Part shown: positions 43,104 to 55,442 of the stretch, in pieces
How the letters are laid out: the number at the start of each line of letters is the position of its first letter
Numbering within the stretch: the stretch's first letter is position 1
Source: Oryza sativa Japonica Group
Lineage: Eukaryota > Streptophyta > Magnoliopsida > Poales > Poaceae
NCBI RefSeq assembly: GCF_034140825.1
Contig: NC_089043.1
Location: 26,673,501-26,737,500, forward strand
Length of the DNA: 64,000 nt
Direction: 5' to 3'
Notes under the pieces: model-generated
What the model was told of the DNA's origin: nothing
The model's input: the letters and a program-made list of their open reading frames with translations, nothing else
Databases searched by the model: none
Program-made: the position numbers and the translations under genes

Positions 43104-44625
43104 TGCTTCTGTGTTTCCAGTTTGTAAAGGAGCTCGAGTTTGGACATTCTAACCTGTGAGTTCATTCTGGTTCATGTTCTACTGGTTAGAGCCTTCTGAC
43201 CCAGTTGTTGGAAATTGGAGAGTCTTGATCAGCAAAGTTCAGCATCAGCAAGAAACAATAAAAGTCCTGCTCTGATAAACAAGAAAAGGCCATGTGCGTG
43301 GATTAGGTCCGGCTGAGCACAAGCATGTCTTAATTTCGTAAATTTGAGTACTGAAATATTTTTTGAATACTGTGACACGAAGGATGAGACTGTGTACTCA
43401 TAGTTGCTGATCTCGAATTTGTAGATGCTCTGCTGCTGTAGTTAAAGAGTTGAGCTGACCAAAATTTTGTAGTTTCTGGGTCTTACTATAACTTTGCTCA
43501 GGAAACCTGATTTCAGTTGCTGCTCAATAACCGAGCAAATGTTTTATGCTTCTCTTTCTAGTCACTGAATTATTACGCGTTATCATTTCTTTCAAGCCTT
43601 CGAGGCGGTGTAATGTGGTTTCAAAGGGGAAATTTTGAGCTCCATTTCTAAGCAGAACAATCATCGTTTGCGCTAAAAAGTTTCTCTGAACTGCACTTTT
43701 ACTGTCGCCAGAAACTGCACTTTTACTGCCAACATTTTTTCTCTCGTCTTGCTTGGTGTTCATCCAGCGTAGCTTAGCTGAATCTGTGAAGTGCAGAAGC
43801 TGATCGCAAGTCGACCAACCTGAAAGCTGTGAAAATCTTGCCGATGACATGACGGCCAAATTCTATTGCCATTTGGGCTGCAAAGACTTTTTTTTTTCTG
43901 GGAAAGGAGAAAAGCTCGAAAAAGGAAAGGGGAAGAGATAAGATAAGGGAGGGACGAACAGTGGGAAGCAGGCATCTTGGCTCATTCCTCGTCGTCTCCC
44001 GCCGCCTTCTCCATCGACAAGCCCAGGAGAAGGGTTTTTGTGTTTCTTGATCCACTCCCGCAAGGATTCACGGCCTCTCAGGTATTCTTTTCCTCATCTC
44101 CCTCAAGTTCTTCGCTGGTTCTTGTTTAGTATATCTCCCTCCAGAGATTCCTCTTTTTTTTTTCTTGTGATGATAATGGTTTCTCCTGAAGATTGGTTCT
44201 TCGTTCCTCTGGCCTAATCTTTAAACCGATTATGAGAAATCCTTTTGAGTTGGGAAATTCTTGGGGACGGATTAGTATTACAACGGAAAAGATTTGATTG
44301 TTTTAGCAGTATTCGTCCATGTATGAAGAATGGAGGATATTGTAATTCGCAAATTTCATAAGCAATTTTCGTGGTAGCGCCTATGATCAATCTGTAATTT
44401 ACTTGCTTGAGGCCCTGGGGGTTTTTTATTTGGATGATTGGTGATTGATGTTGTTTAGCACTCCAAGTATGACATGCCTCCCTTTTTTACTGGGTAATCA
44501 CGATGCTTTTACTAATTCTGTGAAGCATATCAAATTGTTGTGTGAATATGCTGTTGCTCTTTCTCATTATCTGACACTTAATAAGATAAGACAGTTGTGT
44601 TCCTTCTACTGTTATGCTGCAGCTT
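43104..44625. other. Spacer, then 5' leader of the FolB gene
   Basis: The left 400 bases are RUG3-like 3' UTR and terminator. From about 43900 the strand is purine-rich, then C/T-rich, ending in GGCCTCTCAG/GTATTC at 44080. That is a convincing noncoding exon-1 donor. The next exon opens at 44623 (CTGCAG/CTT) just before the first coding ATG. Confidence 0.55.
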
Positions 44626-45672
44626 ATGCTCTCATTTGCACGCACTAGCTTTGGGGGTCAGACTGCACATCTGCCTAAGTCTAAAAGTTCAGGATATAAA
44701 CATTTTGTGTCCATCTCCAGTGGTCTCCCATGCTTCCTCGCCATCAGGCGGCAATCTCCTGGCTATAGTTCAGTTCACACAGCTTCCTTCAGTTCACAAC
44801 ACAATCAATTGAGCACGGATAGGTCAGGTTAGTACAAGTTCAACCAAGTCTTCAGATCGATTCATTCAAGTTGGCTAGGTGACAGAATTGTTGTTGGTGG
44901 TTAGCAGAAATATGGTCTTATCATCTAGGCGCATTCGTAATTCATTGCCCCTCCTGTTCCATGTGCTGACTGAGTAATCCATTCTGTGTTTTAGGTACTG
45001 TTATGGCAGAAAGGGAGCTAATCGACAAGGATAAACTTATACTTAGAGGTTTGCAGTTCCATGGTTTCCATGGAGTGAAACAAGAAGAGAAGACTCTGGG
45101 CCAAAAGTTTGTTGTGGATGTTGATGCGTGGATGGATTTGAGTGCTGCTGGGGAAACTGACAGCATATCTGATACAGTTAGCTACACAGATATTTACAGG
45201 TAAATAAATTATCGATGAGTAGAATTAAGGGACTTCTATTGATTTTATTGCAATATTTGTTAACAGATTTCTGCCTTCCTGGCTCGTTAAGTTATACTAG
45301 AAATGTCTTGATTGATTACTTTTTAAGATATGAAACTTGCTTATCCATTTCGGCAACGTAGGATTGTTAAGTTCATTGTCTGCTATTTGCTTATTCTTAC
45401 CAGTTCCAACCATTGGAGAACTGAAGTATGTTCAATTGTTCATGCTCTATAGGATTGCCAAGGATGTTGTTGAAGGCCCATCGCGGAACCTTTTGGAGGC
45501 AGTAGCTCATCGCATCGCGAGTGCCACATTGCTGAAATTCCCTCAAATCTCAGCCGTCAGAGTGAAAGTTGGGAAACCTCATGTTGCGGTACAAGGAATC
45601 GTCGATTATTTAGGCGTTGAGATATTGAGGTACAGAAAAGACGTAGGAGGCGATCGTCAGGAGCTTCATTGA
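44626..45672 (+). CDS. Dihydroneopterin aldolase with N-terminal extension
   Basis: Three coding exons, 44626-44827, 44995-45199 and 45453-45672, encode 208 residues. The last 135 (from an internal Met at 45003) are a full FolB domain: LILRGLQFHGFHGVKQEEK with the catalytic-type Glu pair, LGQKFVVDVD, the DTVSYTDIY block, HRIA, and VRVKVGKPH with the family lysine. FolB converts 7,8-dihydroneopterin to 6-hydroxymethyldihydropterin and glycolaldehyde in folate synthesis. The N-terminal 70 residues (MLSFARTSFGG, then Ser/His/Arg-rich) look like an organellar presequence, which suits mitochondrial pterin branches but is not proven. Use of the internal Met would give a cytosolic form, so dual targeting by alternative starts is possible. 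All exon phases agree. Confidence 0.9.
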
Positions 45673-46470
45673 GCCTGCTTTGTGCTGAGGATGGCGTTAC
45701 CTTACTACTCAACAATGCATTTTTTGCAGCCGTTTGTACCTCAATAATTTCAATGGAATGTTGACCTCATGAGCTGTTCCCTTAAAAAGGGGTGAAGTTT
45801 TATATTGGGGTTGAAGTAGGTACCATGTTGTGTTGCTTGTCCAAAACTTTGGCAAACTTTGCTTACAGTGACTTAAAATTGTCAGGTTAAACTCTCTCTT
45901 TTTTTTGGATATTTTGCATCATTTCACCTTCATGCTCTGGAGCATGTCCTATGATATACCCTTTTTTTCATTTATTGTGTGGCATCCAAATTATGTCCTT
46001 AGCAAATTGGAGCTGTCACATGGGCCCCACACTTAGGTTGTTGTCTTGTTGATGAACATATCGGAGCAAAGCAAGACTTTTCATGTGGATTCGAGGTACA
46101 TACACAGGTTCAACCAGCCAATGCTATCCAAACACCAACAAAATCTTCAGAGGAAAGGGCCATGTGATGCAGACCGGTTAGGTGATCCTTAACTTTCCAG
46201 TGTTTAAGACGCTCTCAACAATGACAGGTTGTCACTCTTACTAGTAGCCTTTCAGTTCCTTGCTTTGCCTCTACTCCTAAACCTTCTTTAATTCTTTCCC
46301 TCGTTTCTGTACTCTCCTGATGAAATCCTCTCTGAAAACCGGTATAACCTCGCTATTTGTTTCTTGTCTGACATTTTGGGCAGTTACCTATTCTCTTTGC
46401 ATTTCTCAAGAGCAGTTGCAGGAGAGGAGTCTTCTTCTTCACTGAGGCAAGTTCTTGGCCGGAGACAAGA
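45673..46470. other. Spacer between FolB and ALIS genes
   Basis: It holds the FolB 3' UTR and the promoter and leader of the ALIS gene. No ORF or repeat of note is seen. Confidence 0.55.
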
Positions 46471-48601
46471 ATGCCACCAGTGAATAGCGACGGAGCAGGA
46501 CCAAGCTCCGGCGAGGATGGCTCTGCAGCCGCCGTGAAGAAGCGCAACAGGCCTAAGTGTAATCTCTCTCTCTCTCTCTTTCTCTCTCCCCAGATAATTG
46601 AATTTATGTTTCTTTCTGCTGCCACTTGAATTTTTATGGTAACCACAACCGCTTTGGTTCGAGAAGTATACTCCTTCACCTGCTTCGGATCTTTAACTGT
46701 TCTATCGGGTGTTCATTTCAGCACTGTATAGTATATGCAGCAACACTTGCAATTATCTTTGTTTTGGAATGGCTTCCGGAGTTTGGGGATAAATTTATAG
46801 TACATGAAATTTACTTCTGATGAAACAAGTGCTTATTTGCATCCACTCTTTCTGATTTTGAAGACCATCGGTTTACGCAGCAAGAACTTCAAGCATGCAA
46901 GCCTATACTGATACCCCAGACTGTAAGTTCAGTTGTTTGCTACAATCTCACTGTTCAACATTTTTTTCTCGGTATGAATATGGCTGGGAAGTTTAACATG
47001 TGATGACTGTCTGCATAATTTTGAATAATTTACAGGTTATTCTTGTACTAGTGTTTGTGGGCCTAATTTTCATTCCAATTGGTCTTGCTTGCATTGCAGC
47101 CTCAAATAAGGTAAGGTTGAATTGTGCTTGCTATTATTATTCAAATTGGTAAATGAATGCTTTTTCTTCCATCTTATGTTTGGATTTCTTCAAATAGGTC
47201 GTTGAATTGGTTGATCGTTACGATACAAAATGCGTGCCACGGAACATGCTTCGCAACAAAGTTGCTTTTATCCAAAACTCATCAATAGATAAGACTTGCA
47301 CAAGAGTCTTCAAGGTAAAACTGTTTCCTTTGAGTACACAGTGAAAACAACACATTTTGTGTCTTTCATCGATAAGGTAAAACAACGACTTTTTTCCCTG
47401 CAGGTCCCTAAAGATATGAAGAAGCCGATTTACATATATTATCAACTTGACAAGTTCTACCAGAACCACAGAAGGTAGAAATCTGGCTAATAATTTTATT
47501 GACCAATTCATACAAAAGTAAAACCTATCTGTCTGAGTTGAATCACTCTGATTGGGAACGCAGGTATGTGAAGAGCCTCAACGATATGCAGCTGAGAAAT
47601 CCGAAGAAGGTGGCCGACACGCAATACTGCAGCCCTGAAGCTACTGCGAATGGCAGACCTATTGTTCCTTGTGGTCTCATAGCTTGGAGCCTGTTCAACG
47701 ACACATACAGCTTCACTCGTGGTCATGGCAACGAGACATTGAGAGTGAACAAGGATGGCATTTCGTGGAAGAGTGAAAGGAATCGCAGATTTGGCAAGAA
47801 CGTGTATCCTAAAAACTTTCAGAATGGGACTTTGATTGGTGGAGGGCAGTTAAATCCAAGCAAACCTGTAAGTGTTTTGGTAACTTGCGACTGAAATGTC
47901 ATGCGTCCATTCTCTACGGTTCGTCGTAAATAGCCATTTTCAAAGCAAAATAGTTGTTCAGTTTTGAGTTTCAGAACTATTTTCAGGAATATACAGTGTA
48001 AGATTGTCTAACTTTCCAAGGCACATTGCCAAGAACAGTTAACAAGATTGAGTTGAAATTTATATCGAAGTAATACTTGCTACATGCTAACCTCTGTGTC
48101 TGCAAATTCAACAGCTGAGTGAGCAGGAAGATCTGATCGTCTGGATGAGAATAGCAGCACTGCCAACATTCAGAAAGCTGTACGGGAGAATCGACATGGA
48201 TCTGCAGGCCGGTGACCGTGTAGAGGTGACGATGCAGAACAACTACAACTCGTACAGCTTCAACGGCAAGAAGTCGCTGGTGCTGTCCACCGCCGGGTGG
48301 CTCGGAGGGAAGAACGCCTTCCTCGGCCGCGCCTACGCCATCGTCGGCTTGGCCTGCTTCCTGCTGGCACTGCTGCTCGCATTGCTCTACTTCGTCTTCC
48401 CCATGTCAGTATCTGCAACTGCAGAATTAAACCCTCAGTTCTTCATCCCCTTCATGAAATGTTCATGGATTCTTATATTGGTATGATGAGATTGCGAGAT
48501 GATAGATGCAGTAGTGCTGACGTTCTTGTGTTAATGTGTTGGTTTTCAGGAGAGAGGAGCATCTGTCGCTGCACTACACTCCTGCTCGACTTGTACGATG
48601 A
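46471..48601 (+). CDS. ALA-interacting subunit (ALIS, CDC50/LEM3 family)
   Basis: Eight exons, 46471-46558, 46864-46922, 47036-47110, 47198-47314, 47404-47474, 47564-47867, 48115-48404 and 48550-48601, encode 351 residues. CDC50/LEM3 proteins are the beta subunits of P4-ATPase lipid flippases, needed for their exit from the ER and activity. Two membrane spans are clear: VILVLVFVGLIFIPIGLACI (about 50-70) and AIVGLACFLLALLLALLYFV near the C-terminus. The large lumenal loop holds the family blocks YDTKCVP, IYIYYQLDKFYQNHRRYVKS, CGLIAWSLFND, NPSKPLSEQEDLIVWMR and the N-glycosylation sequons NSS, NDT, NET, NGT. Cytosolic N- and C-tails are short (tail REEHLSLHYTPARLVR). The length equals other plant ALIS proteins. 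Confidence 0.93.
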
Positions 48602-49383
48602 TTGAGCAGTTGGGCATGGAATGTTATGGATCTTTTTGGACCATGGATTTTGGGAATCATTTCTTAGTTGTTCTGTATATATACGATAAATGTTAGACAG
48701 GCTATACTACTACTATGTGTACATATGTGTTATCTGTAAGGCTGTAATTGAACTTGCTTGTGATGTACTAGTTCAAACTTCAAACATGTTCTTTTAGGAA
48801 TACATGATTCAGACATGGTTGCTGAAAGAATTTTTTAATACAGTGAGTGCTGTGCAAAGTGCAAATTTGGGAGTTCCAGGTGCCCCATTTGTTAAAGACA
48901 CCACATGAAGATGATTGTTAAGTGGAAGTATAGAACTGAAACTTTCATTGCTGAAGTTGATATGCATAGAGATAAAGACAACCACAACTAGAGCAAAACT
49001 GAAAGTTCACTTTTTTATACCTTTTCCTATGATAAGTACTCCATCTGTCTCATAAAAAACCCAACCTGATATTAGATGTGACATATTCTATTACTATTAA
49101 TTTAAACATATGTTTCTTCGAATTTATTGTATTAGAATATGTCACTCTTTTCTGTGGGATAAATGGAGTATACATCTACCAAGTGCAAAGATTATACTAT
49201 CTGGGGTTGCTGAGAAAGCAGGGGCATTTTTGTAACTTGGCATTGCCGTGTGCCGCCAAACCAAATGCACACCTCACTGGCACTGAGCGCACTTCACTAG
49301 GCGAGAAAGAGATTATCACTGTTGTTTTTTTCGTTTTCTTGCTTGCGGCAAGCAAAGCAAAGCTAAGCTAAGCCAGCCGAACA
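48602..49383. other. Spacer with one Stowaway MITE
   Basis: It holds the ALIS 3' UTR on the left and the promoter of the first MOSC gene on the right, with a MITE at 49039-49168 between. No gene is supported. Confidence 0.6.
49039..49168. mobile_element. Stowaway-like MITE, 130 bp
   Basis: The ends CTCCATCTGTCTCATAAA and TTTCTGTGGGATAAATGGAG are inverted repeats of Stowaway type. TA stands on both sides (49037-49038 and 49169-49170). The element lies about 215 bases before the start of the first MOSC gene. Confidence 0.8.
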
Positions 49384-51828
49384 ATGGAGAAGGCCGCTGG
49401 ATTCCTCTCCTCCCTCCTCGGCGGCGGCGAGGAGGTGCCGCCAGAGCCGGCGGCGACGGTGAGGTCGATCCTGATATACCCCATCAAGTCATGCAGGGGA
49501 ATCTCCGTGCCCCAGGCCCCAATCACCTCCACTGGTACCTGTCGCTCATCCTCTCCAAAGATTAAGAATCTTTCTTCTGAATTAGCTAGAAGTGGTTTGT
49601 GATGGATGGTTGCGGCGTCAATCGATCGGCAGGGTTCCGGTGGGATCGGCAGTGGGTGGTGGTGAACTCCAAGGGGAGGGCCTACACGCAGAGGGTGGAG
49701 CCCAAGCTCGCGCTGGTGGAGGTGGAGATGCCGCCGGAGGCATTCGCCGAGGAGTGGCGGCCGACCGCCGATTCCTACTTGGGTATTCTTGCCTTCTCCC
49801 TCTATTATCTCATCATTTACTACCACTTCTGTATATGCCATCTGTTGATTAATTTCAGTTAAACAATCTGAAGAATGTTTAGCCAATGCTGTTTTCCCTT
49901 CATCTGTGTTAATAACGTTTGAATTGCTCTAGATAATTAGTCGCCTACCGAATGTTAGTTTTATCTTGACATGTAGCTGAATGCTAATAGTTGATCCGTA
50001 AGTAGGACTGGACAAATGTTGATTTTGCCCCCTCATTAAAAAAAAAGTAGAACCTGTATGGGCCTTCTGAATTTTACATCACCGCACACGCAGGATAGCT
50101 TCACTGTCAATCTGTCATGCCATTTAAATTACCATTTTATTGAGCTACCCTGCGATACTAAATTGCAGTTGGAAGAGCACCTGGAATGGACCCATTGAAG
50201 ATCCCTCTCAGTGCTGAACAAGCCATAATTAATGATGTCTCTGTATGGGAGTGGTCTGGTTCTGCTTATGATGAAGGAGCTGAGGCGGCCGAGTGGTTTT
50301 CCAGTTACTTCGGGAACCCAAGTCGTCTAGTGCGTTTCAAAGAAGGTTTATATCTTAGTAGTACTAGTACTGTTTTTCCTGTCTTGGAACCTTTCTGATT
50401 TCCAGAGTACGGATTTCCTTTCTCTGTTGTTTATTGAGAATGTCTGTTTTGTGGATTTCTTGGCAGGGTCGGAAATCAGACCAACTAATCCTGACTATGC
50501 TCAAGGCTACAAAATTATGTTTACAGATTGCTTCCCGTTTCTGATGGCCTCCCAGGTACATATCAGACTGCTCAGTAGTTTCTGCTGATAGATGTCCTGA
50601 GCAAGTGCTGCTCAACATAAAAGTTCAGTTGACAGTTCATGTTGAATTGCAGGGTTCATTGGATGCACTAAATGAGGTTCTGAAAGAACCTGTACCGATG
50701 AACCGCTTCAGGCCAAAGTAAGCCCGCACATCTGTGCGCTTTTATTTTATGGACAACTTACTGTTCGGTCATTAAATTATGACCGTTAGTTTGACAATTG
50801 TTGCACTTGCTTTCTTACAAAGTGATATCTTTTGGCAGCATTTTGGTGGATGGATGCCACCCATACTCAGAGGATCTATGGAAAACCATAAAAATAAACA
50901 AGTTAACATTTCAGGGTGTCAAGTTATGCAACCGCTGCAAGGTAAATATGACCCTGTTTTTTCAAATTATCAACCCATACTCTCTTAACCTTGAATAAAA
51001 CTGTCTGAGAGGATACTTGGATACTTGATAACTGATGGTTCTGCCGGTTAATATTATTACTTGTACTAAATCTTTTGTGTGATCTGTTAAATCATAACTC
51101 TCTGAGTATATATAACCATTCTGCATGGATTTTTGAATCTTCCATACTCTCTTCATTTCTATCAGATACATAGAATGGTCACCAACTTAGTTTTGGCATG
51201 TGGCCTTTGTTTAGTTGAGATATAACTTTGAATCATGGAAGTGATTCTACAATGGGATGGGTGCCATGGGTAGTTTTCATTAAATGAAGAAGCCTGAGGT
51301 TATATACTTGTATGTGAAATGGAGTCTGACTTAAATTTCACATCACCATATTTTTTTGGTGTTATCTGTACATTTTACTTTGGTAATCCAATATACATGT
51401 ACCGCTTGCTTAGTTTCTCTGTTACACTGATTCAGGTGCCTACCATTAACCAAGAAAATGGGATACTTGGCACTGAACCAACAGAAACTCTACTGACATT
51501 CCGGTCCGATGAAGTTCTACGTCCAAGCCACAAAAACAAACGGCAGGTAATCAATTCCTGCAACCTACTCTACTCTTGGAGTCCTGAATTATGCAATTAC
51601 TAAATGCAAATGTGCTGAATCTGCAATTTCAAGTTGCTCATGAACCAGGTTCAGAACATATAGGTCACTGAGAACTCCCTGTTTTCTCGCCTTCTGCAGG
51701 TCTACTTTGGGCAAAATTTAGTCTGCAAGGAATCTCTGTCTGCAAAGGGCAAAGGAAGGATCATCAAGGTCAGCGATCCGGTTTATGTTCTTGAGAGATT
51801 CCCTTCTTCCGATGAAGCTCCAGCATGA
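49384..51828 (+). CDS. MOSC-domain (mARC-like) protein, copy A
   Basis: Eight exons, 49384-49534, 49633-49782, 50169-50345, 50467-50555, 50653-50717, 50839-50941, 51436-51546 and 51700-51828, encode 324 residues. A MOSC_N beta-barrel (SILIYPIKSCRGISV, FRWDRQWVVVNS, RVEPKLALVEVEMP) precedes the MOSC domain (NRFRPNILVDGCHPYSEDLW, KLCNRCKVPTINQENG, VYFGQNLVCKESLSAKGKGR, VSDPVYVL). This is the architecture of mitochondrial amidoxime-reducing component (mARC) proteins, molybdenum-cofactor enzymes. C244 in CNRC matches the family's Mo-ligand cysteine. Plant substrates are not settled. The N-terminus shows only a short AAGFLSSLL stretch and no clear mitochondrial presequence, so location is uncertain. 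It is the upstream member of a tandem pair with copy B, with which it shares every exon boundary. Confidence 0.92.
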
Positions 51829-52540
51829 GCAAAGGACATACTGGCAGCTGTTCAGAGACCTAGTAGTACTGTAGAATGCTGAATTTCTCGGCATCATTGT
51901 AAATTTTATGCTGCAACAAGGCTTGAGAAAATGTGTTTTATTATGTGGCAGAATAAACAGTACCATCTGGCACTGAAAACTGTTGCTCATACAATTGATA
52001 TTCAGTGATCATAGTTATTCCTAATATAGCAAATTGCATATTACATAACCTTATTCAGAACAATACAAAACAAATAAGAAGTGACAAAGGAAAAGTTAGA
52101 AGACCCCTCTAAATAGGATCGATTGAGCCCTTTTACTCTAATAGAAAATCAGTGATCAACTGCAATAAACTCCCTTAGCAACATCATAACGGCCTGTACC
52201 TCTGAAGCCTAAAACTTTCAGAGAATGTAGAGAATCACAAGAACAGTCAGTTTCATATGCCCATCCCATGCTGGAGGAAGTATTCACTTTGTGCACAGTA
52301 AAGTTCAGATTTTACTACAGTAGCTTACACTAAAGTTGCATAATTCCAAGAATCCTGGACACGTGTCGTAAAATTTCACATACTCCTATATACTAGTACT
52401 ACAAATCATAGAGATAGGGGTCAGTATTGTAATTTCAAGAACCAATCCGACTAATAAAATGCAAAAATTGGACATGATTTTAAAAAATCGTGGTGCCACT
52501 GCATGGCAGGAGGCTTGGCATCATCAGCAAGCCATTAGCC
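51829..52540. other. Spacer between MOSC copies, carrying a duplicated gene tail
   Basis: Bases about 52028-52222 closely match 55209-55397, the region just beyond the stop codon of the X8 wall-protein gene. This is a leftover of the tandem duplication. The rest holds the 3' UTR of copy A and the promoter of copy B. Confidence 0.75.
52028..52222. repeat. Duplicated copy of the X8 gene 3' flank
   Basis: The segment runs in parallel with 55209-55397 at roughly nine in ten bases, for example CATAACCTTATTCAGAACAA, TGATCAACTGCAATAAAC, CCCTTAGCAACATCA and CTCTGAAGCCT.AAACTTTC. Similarity stops sharply after TTTCAGAG in both copies, which marks one end of the duplicated unit. Confidence 0.85.
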
Positions 52541-54963
52541 ATGGATAAGGCAGGCGGCAGCGGCGAGGCGCCGCCGGAGCCGGAGCCGGCGGCGGCGGCG
52601 ACGGTGAAGTCAATCGTCGTGTACCCCATCAAATCATGCAGGGGCATCTCCGTGCCCCAGGCCGCCATCACCTCCACCGGTGCTTCTCTGCTCTGCTTAC
52701 TCCCCTTTCTTGAAATTTGGGAATTTTCCTCGATTTATTTGATGATGAGCTTGGATGGGCAGGGTTGAGGTGGGATCGACCGTGGCTGGTGATGAACTCC
52801 GCAGGGAGAGCCTTCACCCAGCGAGTGGAGCCCAAGCTCGCGCTGATTGAGGTGGAGATGCCGCAAGAGGCGTTCACTGAGTGGCAGCCAACGCCTGATT
52901 CTCACATGGGTATTTCCCAATTTCATCATCTGTTTACAATCCATGTATGTTGTACCTCTATGTAGTATGTACAATTATAATGTGAACTTGATTGATTTGT
53001 TAACATGGAATACAATTGATTAATTGCTATAGGATTGTGTGAAAAAAAAATGGGTTGCATACTGCATTGATGTGAAAAGGGGAGGTTGTAAAGTGCAGTG
53101 GTGCTACTTTGATTTATCTTTTGTGTCAGCATGATAGGTTGACTGCCAATCAATAAGATTTACTAATTCTATTTCTTCTTCTTTTTTTTTTTGCTTTCTT
53201 TGCTAAAATAAGCCAGTTACCTCTGCAGAAGTTTTCTTGGTTCTAAAATGTTCTTGGCAGGATGCTCAATCACACAATGTCATGCCATTTTTCTTTCATG
53301 TTCGAGTGGGTGTGCTAAGGATATCATTTTTATCTGAGGCATTGCTAATTGCAGTTATCAGAGCACCCGGATTGGATCCACTGAAGATCCCTCTTGGCGC
53401 GAAACGTGCCACAGTTGATGATGTCTCTATCTGGGAGTGGTCTGGTTCTGCGTATGATGAAGGAGATGAGGCGGCCGAATGGTTTTCCAGTTACTTTGGG
53501 AAGCCGACTCGACTCGTACGGTTTAATGAAGGTATACATTTCAAGAAATTAGGCAGACCAATCCTGACTATGCTCAAGGTTACAAAGTTCTATTTTGACT
53601 TAAAAAGGATCTGCTTTGCTTATGAAATATATATCTCTTTGTGATATTTTCAACAGCATCAGAAATTAGAGAGACCAATCCTGACTATGCTCAAGGTTAC
53701 AAAGTTCTGTTTGCTGACGACTTCCCATTCCTGCTGGCCTCCCAGGTATGATTAAGCTGTTCTGTGGTTTCTGGAGAAAGGCCTTCTATGCTGTACAAAA
53801 GTTCTTTTTTTCTTCTAAACACAATACTGTAACTAGTTGACACTTGACAGTTCATATCAAACTATAGGGCTCAGTGGATGCACTAAACAGTATCCTTAAA
53901 GAACCTGTACCAATGAATCGCTTCAGACCAAAGTATGGCCATTTTTTCACAGCTTATTTCTTGGATTGTTTTGCTATATACCTACTTGCATAAATCTACC
54001 TGTCATTCTGTAATAATGCCTTTCTTTGCAAATGCTTTCTTTTGGCCAGTATTATAGTTGATGGATGTCATCCATACTCGGAGGATCTGTGGAAGACCAT
54101 AAAGATAGGGAAACTGACATTTTTAGGTGTCAAGTTATGTGATCGTTGCAAGGTAAAACTGTCAGCTCTAGTGTTGTGCACTTTGGTGGCTTTAAAGTAC
54201 TGGTTCCTGTCTGGAAGCAGCATGATGGAAGATTGGAAAAAAAATGAGTTGTTCTGCCTCTTAGAATATTTCAGTTGTTCTCTGTATGATCTATTAACGA
54301 CTATACTGTCAGTTAATTTATGTAATTGATATTTCAGTTGTTCTCTGCATGAGCATAAAGTGTGTAGTTTGCTTTTTCATAGACTCCAGATCTGCCATGT
54401 TTAACTTTGCAATGAAGTTAGCACCGACAAACTAAGGGATGATTCTGGAGTCATTCAGACAACAGTTATTTATAAAAAAAAATTATGTAAAATTGCTAGA
54501 GAGTTAAACCATCAGAGTTTGTCTGTATGCTTTGCACTTCTTGAACTGCCAAGCTAGACAGCTAGTGTAGCTATACTCTTGCCTTAGTTTTTGTGTACTC
54601 TACTTCAGGTGCCTACTATTAATCAAGATAATGGGATTCCTGGTGAGGAACCAACGGAAGCTCTACAAGCACTCCGGTCTGATGAAGTGTTGCGGCCGAG
54701 CCACAAAAATAAACGCCGGGTAATTGTCATTAAACTGTCACGGATTTATCCTAGGGAGACTTGAGACTATGAGAAGCTGAGAGTAGTTTAAGTACATAAG
54801 AACTGACCATATTCATCGCCTTCTGTTTCTGTAGGTCTATTTTGGGCAAAATTTAGTCTGCAAGGAATCTCTGTCGGCAAAAGATGAAGGAAGGATCATC
54901 AAGGTCGGCGATCCAGTTTATGTTCTTGAGTCATTCCCTTCTTCAGATGAAGTTCCAGCATGA
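52541..54963 (+). CDS. MOSC-domain (mARC-like) protein, copy B
   Basis: Eight exons, 52541-52679, 52763-52909, 53355-53531, 53657-53745, 53868-53932, 54050-54152, 54609-54719 and 54835-54963, encode 319 residues. Exons 3-8 have the same lengths as in copy A, and exons 1-2 are 12 and 3 bases shorter. Domains are as in copy A: SIVVYPIKSCRGISV, NRFRPNIIVDGCHPYSEDLW, KLCDRCKVPTINQDNG with the Mo-ligand-type cysteine, and VYFGQNLVCKESLSAKDEGR. The N-terminus is a Glu/Pro/Ala stretch without a targeting sequence. Intron 3 contains a second partial copy of the exon-4 sequence (53539-53597). Open frames and conserved motifs in both copies argue that both are functional. Confidence 0.92.
53539..53713 (+). 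repeat. Partial exon-4 duplication within MOSC copy B
   Basis: Sequence 53539-53597 (GAAATTAGGCAGACCAATCC through TTACAAAGTTCTATTTTG) repeats at 53655-53713 across the start of exon 4 (GAAATTAGAGAGACCAATCC through TTACAAAGTTCTGTTTGC). The 114-116 base offset makes this a local tandem duplication covering the acceptor side of exon 4. Confidence 0.85.
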
Positions 54964-55442
54964 GCAAGGAGGGCACAGTGGCAACCGTTCAGAGGTTAGT
55001 AATAGGTCGATTTATGCGCGCATGGATGTAAATCTTACGCTGCAGATAAGGCTTGAGAAAGTGTGCTATGTGCCAGAATAAACATTACCATCTGGCACTG
55101 AAAAATGTTGCCCATACAGTCGATGGTTTTTCAGTGATCACTGTTGTGCAGTTACCTGTACTTTCATCAGATGTTACCTCGATTGCCTTTATGATAATTT
55201 ACTAAGATGGCAAATTACATAACCTTATTCAGAACAATACAAAACAATAAGAAGTGCCCAAAAAGAAAAGTTAGAAGAATCTCTCTAAATAGGATTGATT
55301 GAGCCCTTTTACTCTATACAAAATCAGTGATCAACTGCAATAAACACCCTTAGCAACATCAGAACAAAGTACCTCTGAAGCCTGAAACTTTCAGAGGTTC
55401 CTGTCCAACATCCAAAACCCCGCATTTCTTGGTGTGATCTGA
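54964..55442. other. Convergent 3' ends of MOSC copy B and X8 gene
   Basis: The stretch holds both 3' UTRs; its part 55209-55397 is the source or sister copy of 52028-52222. No gene is present. Confidence 0.6.
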
